A DNA stretch of 64,000 nucleotides from Bactrocera neohumeralis. Its lineage: Eukaryota > Arthropoda > Insecta > Diptera > Tephritidae. Position numbers and translations under genes: made by a program. This document shows, in pieces, positions 22,085-33,625 of this stretch. Position 1 is the first letter of the stretch. Every line of letters starts with the position of its first letter. Below the pieces are notes generated by a model. That model did not search any database. It was not told the DNA's origin and worked only from the letters and a program-made list of their open reading frames with translations. The stretch covers positions 37,372,370 through 37,436,369 of the forward strand of contig NC_065923.1 of the NCBI RefSeq assembly GCF_024586455.1, in the 5' to 3' direction.

Positions 22085-23290
22085 ATGCATGCTTCGCCAT
22101 TAACGAACTACTTAAGAAACTCAAGAAATGAGGCTGTCGGGTGATAGCTTACGCTGACGACGTTATTCAAAGGTATCTTAACCGTCAACCCAAGTAAATT
22201 TGAAATGGTTTTATTTACCAATCCCGAACGTACTTCTCCCCTCTTCCGGAGGTTCACGTCTTCAGCCTGTAAATAAGGTGAAATACCTGTGGCTAATTCT
22301 TCAGAGAAAGCTCTCATGGAGAGCAAATATTAAGGAAAGAGTAAGGAAGGTATCGTGTGCCATGCTGTAGAGGGCTATAGGGAAAAGTTGGAAACTCTCG
22401 CAAAAGGTGGTGTCTTGGCTGCACAAAACCGTAATTAAGCAAAAAAAAGCTCTATGGTGCATTCGACTGGTGGAGGGCTCTCAAAAAAGCTAAACTTGCT
22501 AAGAAGCTTGAATGTGCCCAAAGAGCAGCTCTCATCAGCATATCCGGTGCATTACCGACTAAACTAATAATAGCATTTAATGCCATTTAAGTATAGAACC
22601 CTTGAATAACACTCGGATTAGTGTGTCGCATAGGCTAATCTTGACGTTCTCTGCTCACATACCCACGATGGATATGTGGATGGGGAGAAGTCGCTGAGAA
22701 GAGGGGCAGTGAGCTTTTTCACACAGCACAGAGCTCGTAAACTGTGCGTTCAAAGCTAGTCGAGGAGTATTTTTCCTCACTCGAAATAGTATCCAGCTAA
22801 CATACTTCATTATCAGACTCGTTTGGGTGCCTGGTCAACTGTAAAGCCGATGAACTAGCCAGCGGAATTACTTTTGCTCCACTCACATCGAAATGGGTCA
22901 AAGTTGGATCGCCATAGGCGTGCATTTAGAAAGCGCTGTTTAACGACCAGTTCCTCTTTTGGCCTATAGTAGAATGCAGAATATCTAGTAAACCCTGTCC
23001 TTTATCTGGCCGCAATCTTATTAGTTCTTGCTGGACACTGTCAAAAGACATTCATGTGGAAAGGCTGTCGAACGCTAGTTGTCAAAGTCGTAGGGAAGGG
23101 TGTGAGATGGAAACATCCAGGCACTTTTTCCTTCGTCGCCCAGCATTTGCAAAGCTGAGGAAACAATTTGGTTTTCTTATCTTCGGCGAACTAGAAATCA
23201 TGGCCGAAACTTACATTAACAGTCTCAACAAAATTGTGCTACGCCCAAAGCGTTTTGTCGATTTGTAAGGGTCTTATAGATCTATTATAT
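22085..23290 (+). pseudogene. Jockey-like non-LTR retrotransposon relic (RT YADD to 3' end)
   Basis: IAYADDV (22145) is the reverse transcriptase catalytic box. It is followed by LTVNPSKFEMVLF, then fragments of the thumb and RNase H, including a SDSFGCLVNCKADELASGI-like piece of the WVPGH..GNEKADELA block. The cysteine/histidine tail ends in SRHFFLRRPAFAKLRKQFGF and LNKIVLRPKRFVDL. Many stops and shifts are present. An AACCTAACCTGACC word lies about 90 bp past the last codon. Confidence 0.7.
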
Positions 23291-23744
23291 ACAAGTAGGA
23301 GCTTTAGATACCACAACGAACCGGTGTTCTAAGCTGTTCAAATGAGATCACTATTAGGATCGACATCTCAACCTAACCTGACCAATTCGTTCACTCCAAT
23401 ATGGTTAGCCAAATGACTAGGTTTAGCAAGGTCGACGGTTACAAGGGGCGTAATTTTTGCAAATGTTTACTCATTTTAATTGCGATTTAATGTATATATA
23501 AAATAAATAAAAAAATCTTTGATAAGGTATTATATGAAAAGTTTGACAACATAATAGCATAATTCATTTTTTAGAAATTGATGAATATTTTGAAATATCC
23601 GCAATAATATCAACTGCCGGGCACACTTCTGTGAACACCAGCAAAACACACTTATTCAAAATTGAAATAAACTATTTTCTTTTACTAAGAAAACTTTAAT
23701 TATTTGATTATTGCTTATTTTGGCTCGGTTTCACACTTACTTTC
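23291..23744. other. Unassigned sequence, possible first intron side
   Basis: Lies between the Jockey relic and the candidate donor at 23744. AT-rich. No gene. Confidence 0.4.
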
Positions 23745-24480
23745 ACTTATTATTATTAACGTTTCACGAATTTCATTTTGTTTTTCCCATTTTTTCAATT
23801 ACTACGTTCAATTTATATATTCAACTTCACAACAATGCTCTCTAAAAACTCCAAAAGCACTAACTCGCATTTTTCAAGGGCTCATCAATCTTTAAACATT
23901 TGTAATTTTGAAAGAATTGTCCGAAATGGGATCAAACACTTCAATTGCACTACTTCACACACACACATACACGCTATGCATTTGAGCATTTAGCTTTTGA
24001 CCCGCTGACAATTCTCGCACGCAATGTGATCATTAAGCCCGCAGTGGATAATTGAGCTGTTCACACTTTCATTTCGAATATTTATGAAAATTAATTAAAC
24101 ACGCCAAGGCTTCGGCACTTTTGTAGAATTCACAAATCGTCGAATGTAGCGAACGAAACACGTTATGCCAGTATTAGCTAATGCAAAAGAGTTCGAGTGA
24201 AGATCTAACGCCGAGATAGATACTTTTTGCTCAAACAGACTTTGCCGAATAAAAAGCGCCACACGTTCTTCAGTAGCCGGAGGTGCTTAGATGCAGCTTC
24301 GCATGCCACAAGGCTTTGTTGTTTCACAAACATTTGGACGTACATACACACGAGCTATACACACATATGTATAGTAATTGATACAGACATGCTCGTATGT
24401 AAGTATTTATGTACTCGCCTACAATTGCTCTGGAAGTCACATAGCCACAGCTGGAGAAAGTGGAAACAATTAAGAGACTA
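23745..24480 (-). promoter_or_regulatory. Candidate 5' noncoding exon/promoter of the receptor gene
   Basis: Read on the minus strand, this stretch is free of recognised repeats. Its 3' part has the A-rich GTGAA/AATTGAAG texture usual in fly 5' leaders. It ends in AAGTGAAA|GTAAGT (GT at 23744-23743), a strong donor. Joined to the acceptor at about 19522 it would give a leader followed by the receptor start, with a first intron of about 4.2 kb. No clear TATA box or initiator is visible. The start coordinate is nominal, and the assignment rests on texture, the donor and position only. Confidence 0.3.
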
Positions 24481-24494
24481 TCAAAAGTGCCGAG

Positions 24495-24531
24495 AGATAA
24501 AAACAAACTCGGCGATGATAAATTGTTATCA
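24495..24531. promoter_or_regulatory. GATA-motif cluster with inverted pair
   Basis: AGATAA (24495-24500) is followed by TGATAA-ATTG-TTATCA (24516-24531), an inverted pair of GATA sites. In flies GATA factors drive gut and Malpighian tubule genes, and capa receptors act mainly in tubules. The link to this receptor is inference from position, about 5 kb upstream of the start codon. Confidence 0.25.
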
Positions 24532-25295
24532 CAGTTAAAGTAAACGTTTCGTTTTTGTTTTTGCCCTTTGAACAGTCATAAAAAAATTCCGCAAAATGGC
24601 GTACGCTCACAATGTAAATATTAAAATGTAATTAAACTGTCAGCACAGCGCGTTTTCCCATGTGATAAGGCAATGGATAAAGCCGCGTAAGCTATGTAGT
24701 ACAATGTCGGGCCCATAATTAGGGGGTTCTAAAAATGGAAATAGTCGGAAACTGTTTACCTTATGTAACTACAAATGAAAATATTGTTTCTTCAATTAAA
24801 CATGTTATGTTTATATGCTTCTTCATATAAATATAATATGTTAATGTTAACTTTGTCAATGAGAAAATTGTCCATACATACACTAAAACTAATGGACTCA
24901 ATTTAGCGGCTGTTTGAAACGTCTCCGAACATATGCTACGAAAAAATGCTATTCTGAAGAGTATTTTATCGTTGAAGCAGTTGAAGTTAACGACTTTTTT
25001 TGTTTAGACCATTTGGGGCACGAATAATACCCAATGACCAGTTCAGTTAATGTATGAACTAATTTCATATTTATTCTCGAAGGTATAAGCACTCATCTCA
25101 AATTATGATTGAACCTCTTCACAACACTGTAGCTATTCCGCTATTGTTTCTAGGTTACCTGTTCTGTTTTGTTTCTTATGAATATGCGTATTCTGGCAGT
25201 AGCTATGTGAAGTTATTTTTCAAATTTTCAAGCAAATCGGTTGAGCCCCTCTTGAGTTACAAATTCTGTAACCAACACGCCTTTATTTTGTATAA
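24532..25295. other. Upstream intergenic sequence
   Basis: No supported gene. A 65-codon frame at 25105-25302 has no known motif. Confidence 0.5.
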
Positions 25296-25297
25296 CG

Positions 25298-26335
25298 GAT
25301 GATCCAAATTGAGTTGCTTTTTTCAATAGCCTTTTTTGAGAGATCACGTGTGAGTCGTGCTGTCATGTTATTTTTGTTCAGTGTTGTTTGGCATTTCATC
25401 GCAGAGAGTCTTATGCCTGGACAAGGTTTATAAATTGTCCAAATTTATTATGAAAATGCACGATCTTTTTCAGAAATGTATTTCGCGAGCTTCGTTCTAT
25501 GTATGGCCAATATAAACGGCTTACCGAGCGTACTATTCGCAGCACAATCACCCATCTTGAGACCCAAGCATTCATTATTGGATAATATTCGACAGAATAG
25601 ACCACGAGCAGCACACAGTGAAAAAAATATAGCAGCCGTAGCTGAGAGTGTACACGACAACCGTGGAGTCCGACGTTTTGGAGCTAAGTTATGTTTAGCG
25701 ATGAGGCCCATTTCTGGCTCAATGAGTATGTAAACAAGCAAAATTGCTACATTTGAAACGAAGAGCAACTTAAAGAGATTCAGGAGCTGCCATTTCATCC
25801 GGAAAAAACAACGGTTTGATGGGGTTTGTGGGGCATGGAATCATCGGTTCATATTTCTTGAAAATGATGGCATTCAGAACGTAACTGTCAGTGACAACAG
25901 TTATCGCGCTCGTTAAGCTCGTGACCTGGCGACATTTGGTTTCAACAAGACGGCTCATTTCCTACACTTCACATAAGTCAATGCATTTATAGAGAGAATA
26001 CTTCGGTGAGCAGATAATTTCATGTATTGGGCCAGTCAAATGGCCATTAAGATCGCGTGATATCACACCGTCTGACTTTTCCTGTGGGAATAAGTGTCTT
26101 TGTGGACAATCTCGCTTTGATTCAGTCCTTGAAGCAAAATATCACGCTTGTCATTCATCAGTTACCAGTCGAAATACTCGAATTAGTCATCGAAAATTCT
26201 GCTCAACGGATGGACTATCTGAGACGTGGTCACAGCCAATATTTGAAAGAGATAATCTTCAAAAAATAAATGCCAAAGGATGTTCTTTCAAATAATAATA
26301 AACATTTCCGATTAAATTTGAAGCTACTGTATTTT
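25298..26335 (+). pseudogene. DD41D (rosa-like) mariner, nearly full length but broken
   Basis: It starts near GATGATCCAAATTGAGTTGC. Coding traces in order: LLDNIRQNRPRAAHSEKNIA and AVAESVHDNRGVRRFGA (HTH linker), FSDEAHFWLNEYVNKQNC at about 25690-25750 with the first Asp, HPEKTTV and GLWGME, NVTVSDNSYRA, and WFQQDGS with the second Asp (25949-25951). LGQSNGH and ITPSDF with the third Asp (26074-26076) follow. D2 and D3 are 125 bases apart, so a one-base deletion within a 126-base, 41-residue spacing explains the shift. The 3' part is IFERDNLQKINAKG-like. Confidence 0.75.
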
Positions 26336-26718
26336 TTCTTTAAAAATGAAGGTAACATCGAAATGGCTTACCCTTTAAATAGTTTGCATAATTGACGATG
26401 ATTTTGTAAAAAACGCCTCTACGAGACTTAGGGAATACGTTTGGAAACTTCCATGTCCTTTCGTGCTGTGGGCACATAACGAAATAACGTTTCTTTCTTT
26501 ATATAATTGTAAGATGAATATATAATTATATATTTAGATATTTATAGAGTTTCAGTCAAAACTCTTGGGGATGGTAATATCCAAGTTGCGCACAAGCTCG
26601 TTGCAAGATTAATGTAAGCTGCAAACATTTTGATATAATGTGAGCTTGACATCACCCAAAAGTTTTAGTTAGAAAGAAATAAATACACAACCTTTGAATT
26701 GATACCAGTTGAAAAATT
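26336..26718. other. Unassigned sequence
   Basis: AT-rich with no recognised gene. Confidence 0.5.
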
Positions 26719-26719
26719 A

Positions 26720-26792
26720 GTTTTTGTACCCTGTACAGAGTATACTAATTTTTTAACACTCAGAAGGAAACACCGGAAATCCCTTAAAATAT
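26720..26792 (-). repeat. Repeat family A end fragment left of the foldback
   Basis: ACCCTGTACAGAGTATACTA and AACACTCAGAAGGAAACACC are degraded family A right-end words in minus orientation. The fragment is cut off by the large inverted repeat. Confidence 0.55.
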
Positions 26793-27600
26793 ATGGGGTA
26801 TTCCATATCAAATCGACCACTTTTGAAGCCGACCTCTTTAGATTTTGCTGAAACTTATCCATCCTTTTCTACCCTTTGAAAAACATTTTTGAAAAACATT
26901 TTTGAGAATTTTTTCAAAATTTCTTGTCCAACTTCAAAAAAGTTATGAATTTTTCAAAAAAATGGCTTTTTTATTTTCAAATAGTCATAACTGTTGTAGA
27001 AGTTGTCTTTTGGGGATCTATTTTTTTTAAATTTTTGGTTTTGAATGAAATTTTCGAAAAAATGCACGAAAAAAATTTAACAAGATCAATTATATAAACT
27101 AATCGGGTTTTTTAAGTAAAATCGTCAATTTTTTTTTGGAAGTTCGCCATTTTTTTGTTTATTCCTCAAAAACAAAAACTTGAATTAATTTGACAACTAT
27201 CCCTGCTAATCCCGGAGTGGGCCGATTTTTTTATTTTTTATATTTTTTTCATTTTTGAAAATTTGACAATTTTTTTTAAATAAATAAAAAAAATATAAAA
27301 AAAATCGGCCCACTCCGGGATTAGCAGGGATAGTTGTCAAATTAATTGAAGTTTTTTTGAGAAAAAATAAATTAAAAAAAAACAAATGGCGAACTTCCAA
27401 AAAAATTTATTTAAAAAAAATTGTCAAAATTGTAAAAAAGCCATTTTTTTTTTAAATTCATAACTTTTTGAAGTTGGACAAAAAATTTTGAAAAAATTCT
27501 CAAAAATGTTTTTCAAAGTGTAGAAAAGGATGGATAAGTTTCAGCAAAATCTAAAGGGGTCGGGTTCAGAAGTGGTCGATTTGGTATGGAATACCCCATA
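26793..27600. mobile_element. Foldback-type element: large imperfect palindrome
   Basis: The outer termini are TGGGGTATTCCATATCAAAT (26794) and its inverted match ending at 27598. Inner blocks also pair, with CCCGGAGTGGGCC at 27211-27223 against its complement at 27307-27319, and CTTATCCATCCTTTTCTACC near 26860 against its complement near 27525. The left arm is about 417 bp and the right about 279 bp, so one arm carries an internal deletion. No protein. Confidence 0.8.
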
Positions 27601-27604
27601 TATA

Positions 27605-28300
27605 TACATATTTATACCATGAACAGGTTATATTAAGTTTGCCACGAAGTTTGTAACACCCAGAAGGAAGCGTCGGAGACCTTATAAAGTGTATATATAA
27701 ATGATCAATATGTTGAGCTGAGTCGATTTAGCCATGTCTGTATGTCTGTCTGTCCGTCCGTCTGTCTGTCTGTCTGGACATATGCGAACTAGTCCCTCAG
27801 TTTTTAAGATATCCTTTTGAAATTTGGCAAACGTCATTTTCTCTTAAAGAAGCTGCTCATTTGTCGGAACGGCCGATATCGGACCACTATAACATATAGC
27901 TGCCATACAAACTAAACGATCGGAATCAAGTTCTTGTATGGAAAACTTTCACATTTTAAAAGATATATTCACGAAATTTGGTATGAGTTATTGTTCATAG
28001 AAATAATGTAATATCGGAAGAAATTGTTCAGATCGCCTCACTATAGCATATAGCTGCCATACAAACTGAATGATCGGAATCAAAGTGTTGTATGGAAAAC
28101 TTTTGCATTTGACAAGATATATTCACGAAATTTGGTATAGATTATTTTCTAAAGCAGCAATGTAATCTCGGAAAAAATTGTTCAGATCGGATTACTATAG
28201 CATATATGTAGCTTCTATACAAACTGAACACATAGTTACTAAAAGAAATGCACCTGTGAAGGGTATATTAGCTTCGGTGCAGCTGAAGTTAACGGTTTGT
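27605..28300 (-). repeat. Repeat family A, complete copy
   Basis: It runs from ACCATGAACAGGTTATATTA through CCCAGAAGGAAGCGTCGGAG and TCTGTCTGTCTGTC. Three units with TGCCATACAAACT landmarks follow at 27901, 28055 and 28211 (periods 154 and about 156). It ends in AGCTTCGGTGCAGCTGAAGT, TAACG. It is the mirror of the 12390-13020 copy. Confidence 0.85.
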
Positions 28301-28675
28301 CTTTTTTTAATTCTGTCTGTCTCTTAGCAGCGAACTCGTCAGATTTTGAGATATCGATCTGAAATTTTGCACGAACCTGCTTCTTTGCCGGAATAGTATA
28401 TAGCTTACATACAAACTGAATGATCATAATCAAGTGCTTATATGAAACTTTTTCATTTGACTAGATACCTTCAAGGAATTTGGCTTGAATTTTTATCCAC
28501 GGCATTAATACGATTTTCAGATAAATTGTTCAAATCAGGGCACTGTCATACACCTAATTGATTAAAATCAGAATAAAGATCATTTTATATCGTTTTGTGT
28601 TATAAAAACTGCACCTGTCAAGGGTATAATAGCTTCGGTGCACCCAAAGTTGTCATTGTTTCCTGTTTTATACCA
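28301..28675 (-). repeat. Repeat family A, second degraded copy in tandem
   Basis: It begins within the TCTGTCTGTCTCTTAGCAG region, has one unit landmark (CATACAAACTGAATGATCAT, 28408), and ends with TAATAGCTTCGGTGCACCCA. It follows the previous copy in the same orientation. Confidence 0.7.
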
Positions 28676-28756
28676 ATTGCAAAGTTTTCTTGAAGTGCTA
28701 GATGCTAAAGCAGCTGACATTATAACTCAACGAGAAATTAAAACTGGATATAGTTG

Positions 28757-28935
28757 AATACATTTGCTATACAATAGACTACGATCTTTTTGATTGGTTG
28801 AAAATTGTCAATTTGGCATTAAAAAAACGACAATTTTTTTCGTAAAAAACGATTTTTTTTTTTTCAAAATTACGTCATTTTCTTAATTTTTGATATTTTT
28901 CAAAGATCGTAGTTCATTGTATAGAAAATATATTT
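28757..28935. repeat. Inverted repeat (about 34-bp arms)
   Basis: CTATACAATAGACTACGATC at 28767-28786 pairs with the complement GATCGTAGTTCATTGTATAG at 28905-28924, with extended similarity beyond both ends. The loop is AT-rich and has its own CGACAATTTTTTTCGT-like symmetry. It is probably a small foldback or MITE end. Confidence 0.65.
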
Positions 28936-30365
28936 GAGTTTAATAAACATTTTGAATTTTTTGTGTTTCAGCTACTCATTCGACTGGAATCATGCCAGCA
29001 GTTGAGACACTTTTTTTCGGCGCTTCCGCGACAGCACATTACTGTGTTATTTTTCATTATTTTTGTAAAAAAAAAATTAATATATGTAGCTAAAAATATA
29101 CTTTTACGTCCATAGAACGTCGAAATATTCAATCTAGTACTTTCCTTTAAAAAAAATCACGAAAATTGCCTAATTTTTCATGCGTCCCACTGGTATAGCC
29201 CCTTAAGTTAGCGTAGTGGACCGAATAAAAATATTCTGCTTTTAGAAATACCTAAGATCTCACTTTCAGAACTTCACACAATGTCAGTAGTCATTCAACT
29301 ATCACTTTTCTTGCCAAATCTATGTTTTTGCATAGCTGCTCCTGGCAAGCATAACTCAGTGTTTATTCCGTCACTACCAACACACACGTGTTTTATAGAA
29401 CGCCAACACACCGTTTTATTAAATTTCTTTGACGTAACTGAAATTTACTTTATGCCACACATTGTCCCTTGCCACCGCCTTGCTGACGTGATTCCATCCC
29501 ACGATCCGCCCGGCCGGATTATTGCGATCCGTGTGTGCTTAGGCGCGTGTGTGTATCACAAGTGCTCATTTGTTTGCGTTTTTTTGTTGCTTCTCTTTTC
29601 AAACAGTTTGAGCTATTTTCGCCTTGCCTTTGTTGGCACTATCGTCTGCAACTCCTTATCTAATCGCGCTGTCGCCGTTGTTTGAAAGTGTCGCACTATT
29701 CGACTTATCTGCAGCTGCCGCAATGAGCAATAAATTCAACAGCAGCGTGACGTGTCAACATTTCTGGAAGCTGTTTGTCGTCGACGCATTTCACTTTACA
29801 TAAATATGTACCAGCCGACATACATCGTACTACTTATATGCCTACTAACAACATTTCTTTGTTTGCCGTTCCTGCGATTTGCTGATGCATACCAAATTTT
29901 ATCAGTAGCAGCTGTTCCACCTATGAACCCATCCCGTTTTGCCATTTTTCAAATAGCATATTTGTAGCATGACCTCGTTCTGTGTGAGAAACGTATTTGA
30001 CATATTATTTTTAAAAATTTTTGAATGACAGTCACAGAAATACCCTGTTGAGCTATGACGTGACTGCTCATTGCCATTGGCCAACGTGTCTTTCTATTAA
30101 CAATCTAGCGATTGTCTTTTTAGTGACTAAGTTCATAATTGCATACTCATCAGAAATTTTCGGAACCTTCAGAACCTTTTGAGGGAAAGTTCTTAATGCA
30201 CATATGCTTATTTTATATAAGACACACTTGCTTACTCATGATACGTGTAACTTTTCTCAGGGTTTCGAGAATATAACATATCATTAACCCCTGTTTATTA
30301 TATATTATTATTATCTGAGAGCACTCATCAGCAACTCGGTATAAGAAAACTGTGGAAAGGCATTT
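28936..30365. other. Intergenic sequence, relatively GC-richer at 29300-29760
   Basis: An open frame at 29281-29685 (+), 134 codons, is hydrophobic and Cys-rich without a known family. The stretch looks unique rather than repetitive. CTTATCT occurs at about 29656 and 29707, giving minus-strand AGATAAG GATA sites. It may be regulatory rather than coding. Confidence 0.35.
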
Positions 30366-30369
30366 CAAG

Positions 30370-30720
30370 CTCCTTACGTACAGCTGGTTTCGTTACCATT
30401 GGATTTCGGCAAATGCAAAAAAACAGGGATCAGAAGCGCCATGTCGTAGATGATAGAAAACAGACTGCCTATCTCGTAACACTACAACACGTCCGGAATG
30501 GGATAGATACCAAGAGTTGAAGAGGTCAGCACTATTAACTTTGGCGAACCAGGAGAAATAGCCGAAAGTGATATTAGCCGTCTCAATCAAATTTACGATC
30601 AATTTTATACGAATTCTAAATACCACAAAGGGTTTGCGTCATAAGCCGTTCAAGTGGTAAGATTCCTTTGGAAAATCAATCAAATAACCTAACCCAATTT
30701 AACCTTACTATTTGGTTAAC
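30370..30720 (+). pseudogene. Jockey-like retrotransposon 3'-end fragment
   Basis: Broken codons around SALLTLANQEK and ILAVSIKFTINFIRILNT resemble the C-terminal tail of Jockey-like ORF2 (…INxxNxFIxxSKRF). They are followed by AAATAACCTAACCCAATTTA, the kind of CCTAAC tail seen after other copies. The protein similarity is faint. Confidence 0.4.
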
Positions 30721-30839
30721 AGATGAACGGAAGCAACGTGGTCTAGATTTTTATAACATAGAGAAACCCTAACAAATCTTTAACTTTAAACTTGTCAAAA
30801 TATACTTTATTACGATTATATTATTATTTTAGAGTATAA

Positions 30840-31260
30840 GTTAGCCTTCAGGGCTCATGAAGTTTTACTTCAGAAAGAAATAGTTTTAAAAGCTTTGGAG
30901 CAGATTCACCGTATGCAGACTGTCGAGTGGATTTCCGAGTGAAATGATGAAGTCGTGTTTCATCCATTGTCGCTTATCCACGAAAAATTACGCTTGCACA
31001 ATTCCAAACAGTGCTCCTAAAAATGCACTGTCGTTATTTTTGGTCGAAAGTGAGCTCGCTCGTCACACACTTTACACACAGTTTTCTCATACCCAAATGT
31101 TCGCGATTGATATGATGTAGTACATGTTTATTTGATATCTTTAGATTACGTGCTATCTCTCGCAACTTCACTTTACGGTCATCTAAAATTATGTAGTGAC
31201 ATTTTTTAATGTTTTCTTTGGTAACAGTTTCTTTGGGCATTGGGTTCACTGTTTTCGGAA
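30840..31260 (-). pseudogene. mariner transposase relic (SETMAR-like type)
   Basis: The minus strand encodes NIKKCHYIILDDRKVKLREI, then KHVLHHINREHLGMRKLCVK and SELTFDQK, an HTH region with the conserved MRKLC motif. After a gap, TMDETRLHHFT at about 30950 holds the first catalytic Asp. The D2/D3 half is missing. Confidence 0.65.
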
Positions 31261-31490
31261 CTCAATTCACCTCGTCTGATCTTAGCATAGCACTCCTTGA
31301 TGGTTGATTTTCCTGGGCAGTGTCATCAAGGCAAGCCGTAAAATTTATACCCGCGTCTGTTGCAGGTTAGAATTAATTAAAAATGATATGGATTTAATTC
31401 AAGTAGCGCCACCTATGTTTCAGGTCAGGGACTTTTTAATTGACTTGCTATATAAATATACATACATAGAGCGCACAAGCATATTGTTAA
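31261..31490. other. Unassigned sequence
   Basis: A 74-codon open frame at 31304-31528 lacks motifs. No gene call. Confidence 0.4.
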
Positions 31491-31494
31491 AGTT

Positions 31495-31830
31495 TAATAT
31501 ACTGCTAGGTGCTATTGAGACGATGTGATCCCTATTTGGACACATGGATCTAAAGGCTTTTATTCTGCGCCTACAGAAAGTTGTTCAGTCAATTAGCAAT
31601 TATTTTGGAATTTCAGGCTCCATGCCGCAGAACCGGTAATTCGCTACAGAAGCCAGGCCAATGTTATATAAATGCTTCTTGAAGTTTTATATAGCCAGTA
31701 GAAATTGAGAAGTAGAATGCGTTTTTTCTTCGGGAGATTGGTTACATATTTAAACCTTTTGAGATTGTATTCACCCATCCATGATACTTTCACATTTCTG
31801 ACCTAAAGATTAACTACTGACCTTATTTCA
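31495..31830 (-). repeat. Jockey-like retrotransposon 3' fragment, paralogue of 5391-5640
   Basis: Order and wording match the earlier copy: GACGATGTGATCCCTATTTG, then GCTCCATGCCGCAGAACCGG, AAATGCTTCTTGAAG and TTCGGGAGATTGGTTACATA. The orientation is the same as 5290-6115, so the element lies on the minus strand. Confidence 0.6.
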
Positions 31831-32510
31831 ATAGCATTGTAATAAATCCTAATTTCAGTTGTGCTCTGTGCTATAAACCAGCACAGAAACATCTAAGAAA
31901 ACAATGTGAAAAAGTGGTCAGCGGTTGGATAACTCACGGCAAAACAATCATACTTCAAAACAACGTGAGGGCATTGCCAACTACACTAAAGTACGTTCTA
32001 ACTGTGCAATAAAAGCTAAACATTGCACAGCCACATTAGTTCCAGTTAACGCGCCTTAAAGTCGTGCGCAAATAATTTAATTACCCCTGCAGAGCGCCAC
32101 AACAGTCATGGCTTTTGTATGTAAATAAATAATTCCTTTGTTATGAAAAGCCACATTAAACATGGCGAGCGTTTGTATTCGACTTGGGTTTGCTTGATTG
32201 CACACACGCATGCACAAGTATCCGAAAGTATCTGATGTGAGACATGACGTATGAGTAACTTTGGGCATTTGCTAACAGCTTCGTTCTTATTATTATTGCG
32301 GCATTTTATTTAAGCGACAATAAATTCACAACAAAAAAGATGAGAAGCGTTTCTTGTTTGTTGACATAAAATTTTGTGAGGAAACCTTTATTATCTCTTC
32401 AAATGATAGCCGGCATTATTTATTAAGTGGAAGATAAATAAGCAGTTAATTTATATGTAAAAATTGTGTTGGGCTCCTTTTATTAAAAGAATCTAACTGT
32501 TGAAACATAT
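31831..32510. other. Unassigned sequence
   Basis: AT-rich. No gene or repeat recognised. Confidence 0.5.
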
Positions 32511-32514
32511 TTAT

Positions 32515-33625
32515 GATGCTTTTAATTGTAATTTGCCATAACTGAGTTCGAATCTGTTGAAAAAATTTCGATATTTGAAAACACTTTTGAAATGAAAAAA
32601 ATGGACGAACGAATAAACCTCACCATAGGGGAGTTCATGATTATTTCACAGCCGCAGCTGAAGTATTTGGGAATAATATTGGATTTCAAATGAAAGTTTA
32701 AGGAACTCCTTCCTTTCGAAAAAGCAAACAAAATTTATAATACTCTATCGAGAATGATGGACAGGTTTAAGCCGGACATTCATTCGTGGATAGACAGATA
32801 ACATGGGGACTTGGATTTCCATCTGATCCAAATACTTAGTGGATATGGATGCTTTAGAAGTTGCCTTACAGATTCCACAATGACAGTAGTCCTCACTACC
32901 ATGACAAATTCCAGTATAGTTCACAACTGCAAGAGAGTACGAAGCTGAATAAAGGACAAGCTCCAGCTAAACTTGATCTGGGTTCCCGGATACAGGAACT
33001 TTTTCGGTAACGAAAAAGCAGACGAGTTGGCAAAGGCAGGAGCTTTCCTCAATGAATCCGAGGCGGAGCTAATACCAAGCCCGCTAGGATCGATAAAAGG
33101 AGAGATCAATAGACAATTTCAGCAAATTGCAAACAACAGGTGGAAAAACATTACAAAATGTGTCATAACTAAACAATTATGGCCAACATATGACAGGAAA
33201 AGAACCAATGACTTATTAAATAGGTCAAGTATTTACAGAGTAACAGCTACCACAACAAGGCACTGGCCATTTGGGGAACATGCGTCCAAAATGGGATTGC
33301 CCTACAACGACATCTGCCGTGGCTGCGGAGTAGCAGGGAACAAGGAAACAATCTTCCACTTTCTCTGCGAATACCCAGCTCTAGCACAGATCACTCGGAA
33401 TCCACCAAGCACCAAATCTTGAATGGATTTCCACCAAAAGCATATCGGACATAAGTAGTTTCATCGAAACCTCAAAATGGTTTGAGAGAGAAGGTGAAAC
33501 GTAATAGCAGATACAGGAGGTTCTACGAAAAGTGTATCAAAATGGCACATCAAGTGCTAATTGAGCCCGATAGGGCTGCACTCCTACCTACCTACCTACC
33601 TCACTATCCAACGTGTAGATCAACA
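32515..33625 (+). pseudogene. Jockey-like non-LTR retrotransposon relic, 3' half of ORF2
   Basis: A degraded RT end (QPQLKYLGIILDFK at about 32650) is followed by an open 150-codon stretch at 32973-33422. That stretch carries LIWVPGYRNFFGNEKADELAKAG (the RNase H end, with Tyr for the usual His). It also carries a Cys/His tail, CRGCGVAGNKETIFHFLCEY. Further broken tail codons run to about 33590. The sequence closes with four CCTA units (33585-33602). There is at least one shift near 33422. Confidence 0.75.

Noticed and set aside
27721..27780. TCTG/TCCG short tandem repeats taken as a CRISPR-like or satellite array
   Set aside because: They are the normal simple-sequence section inside repeat family A.
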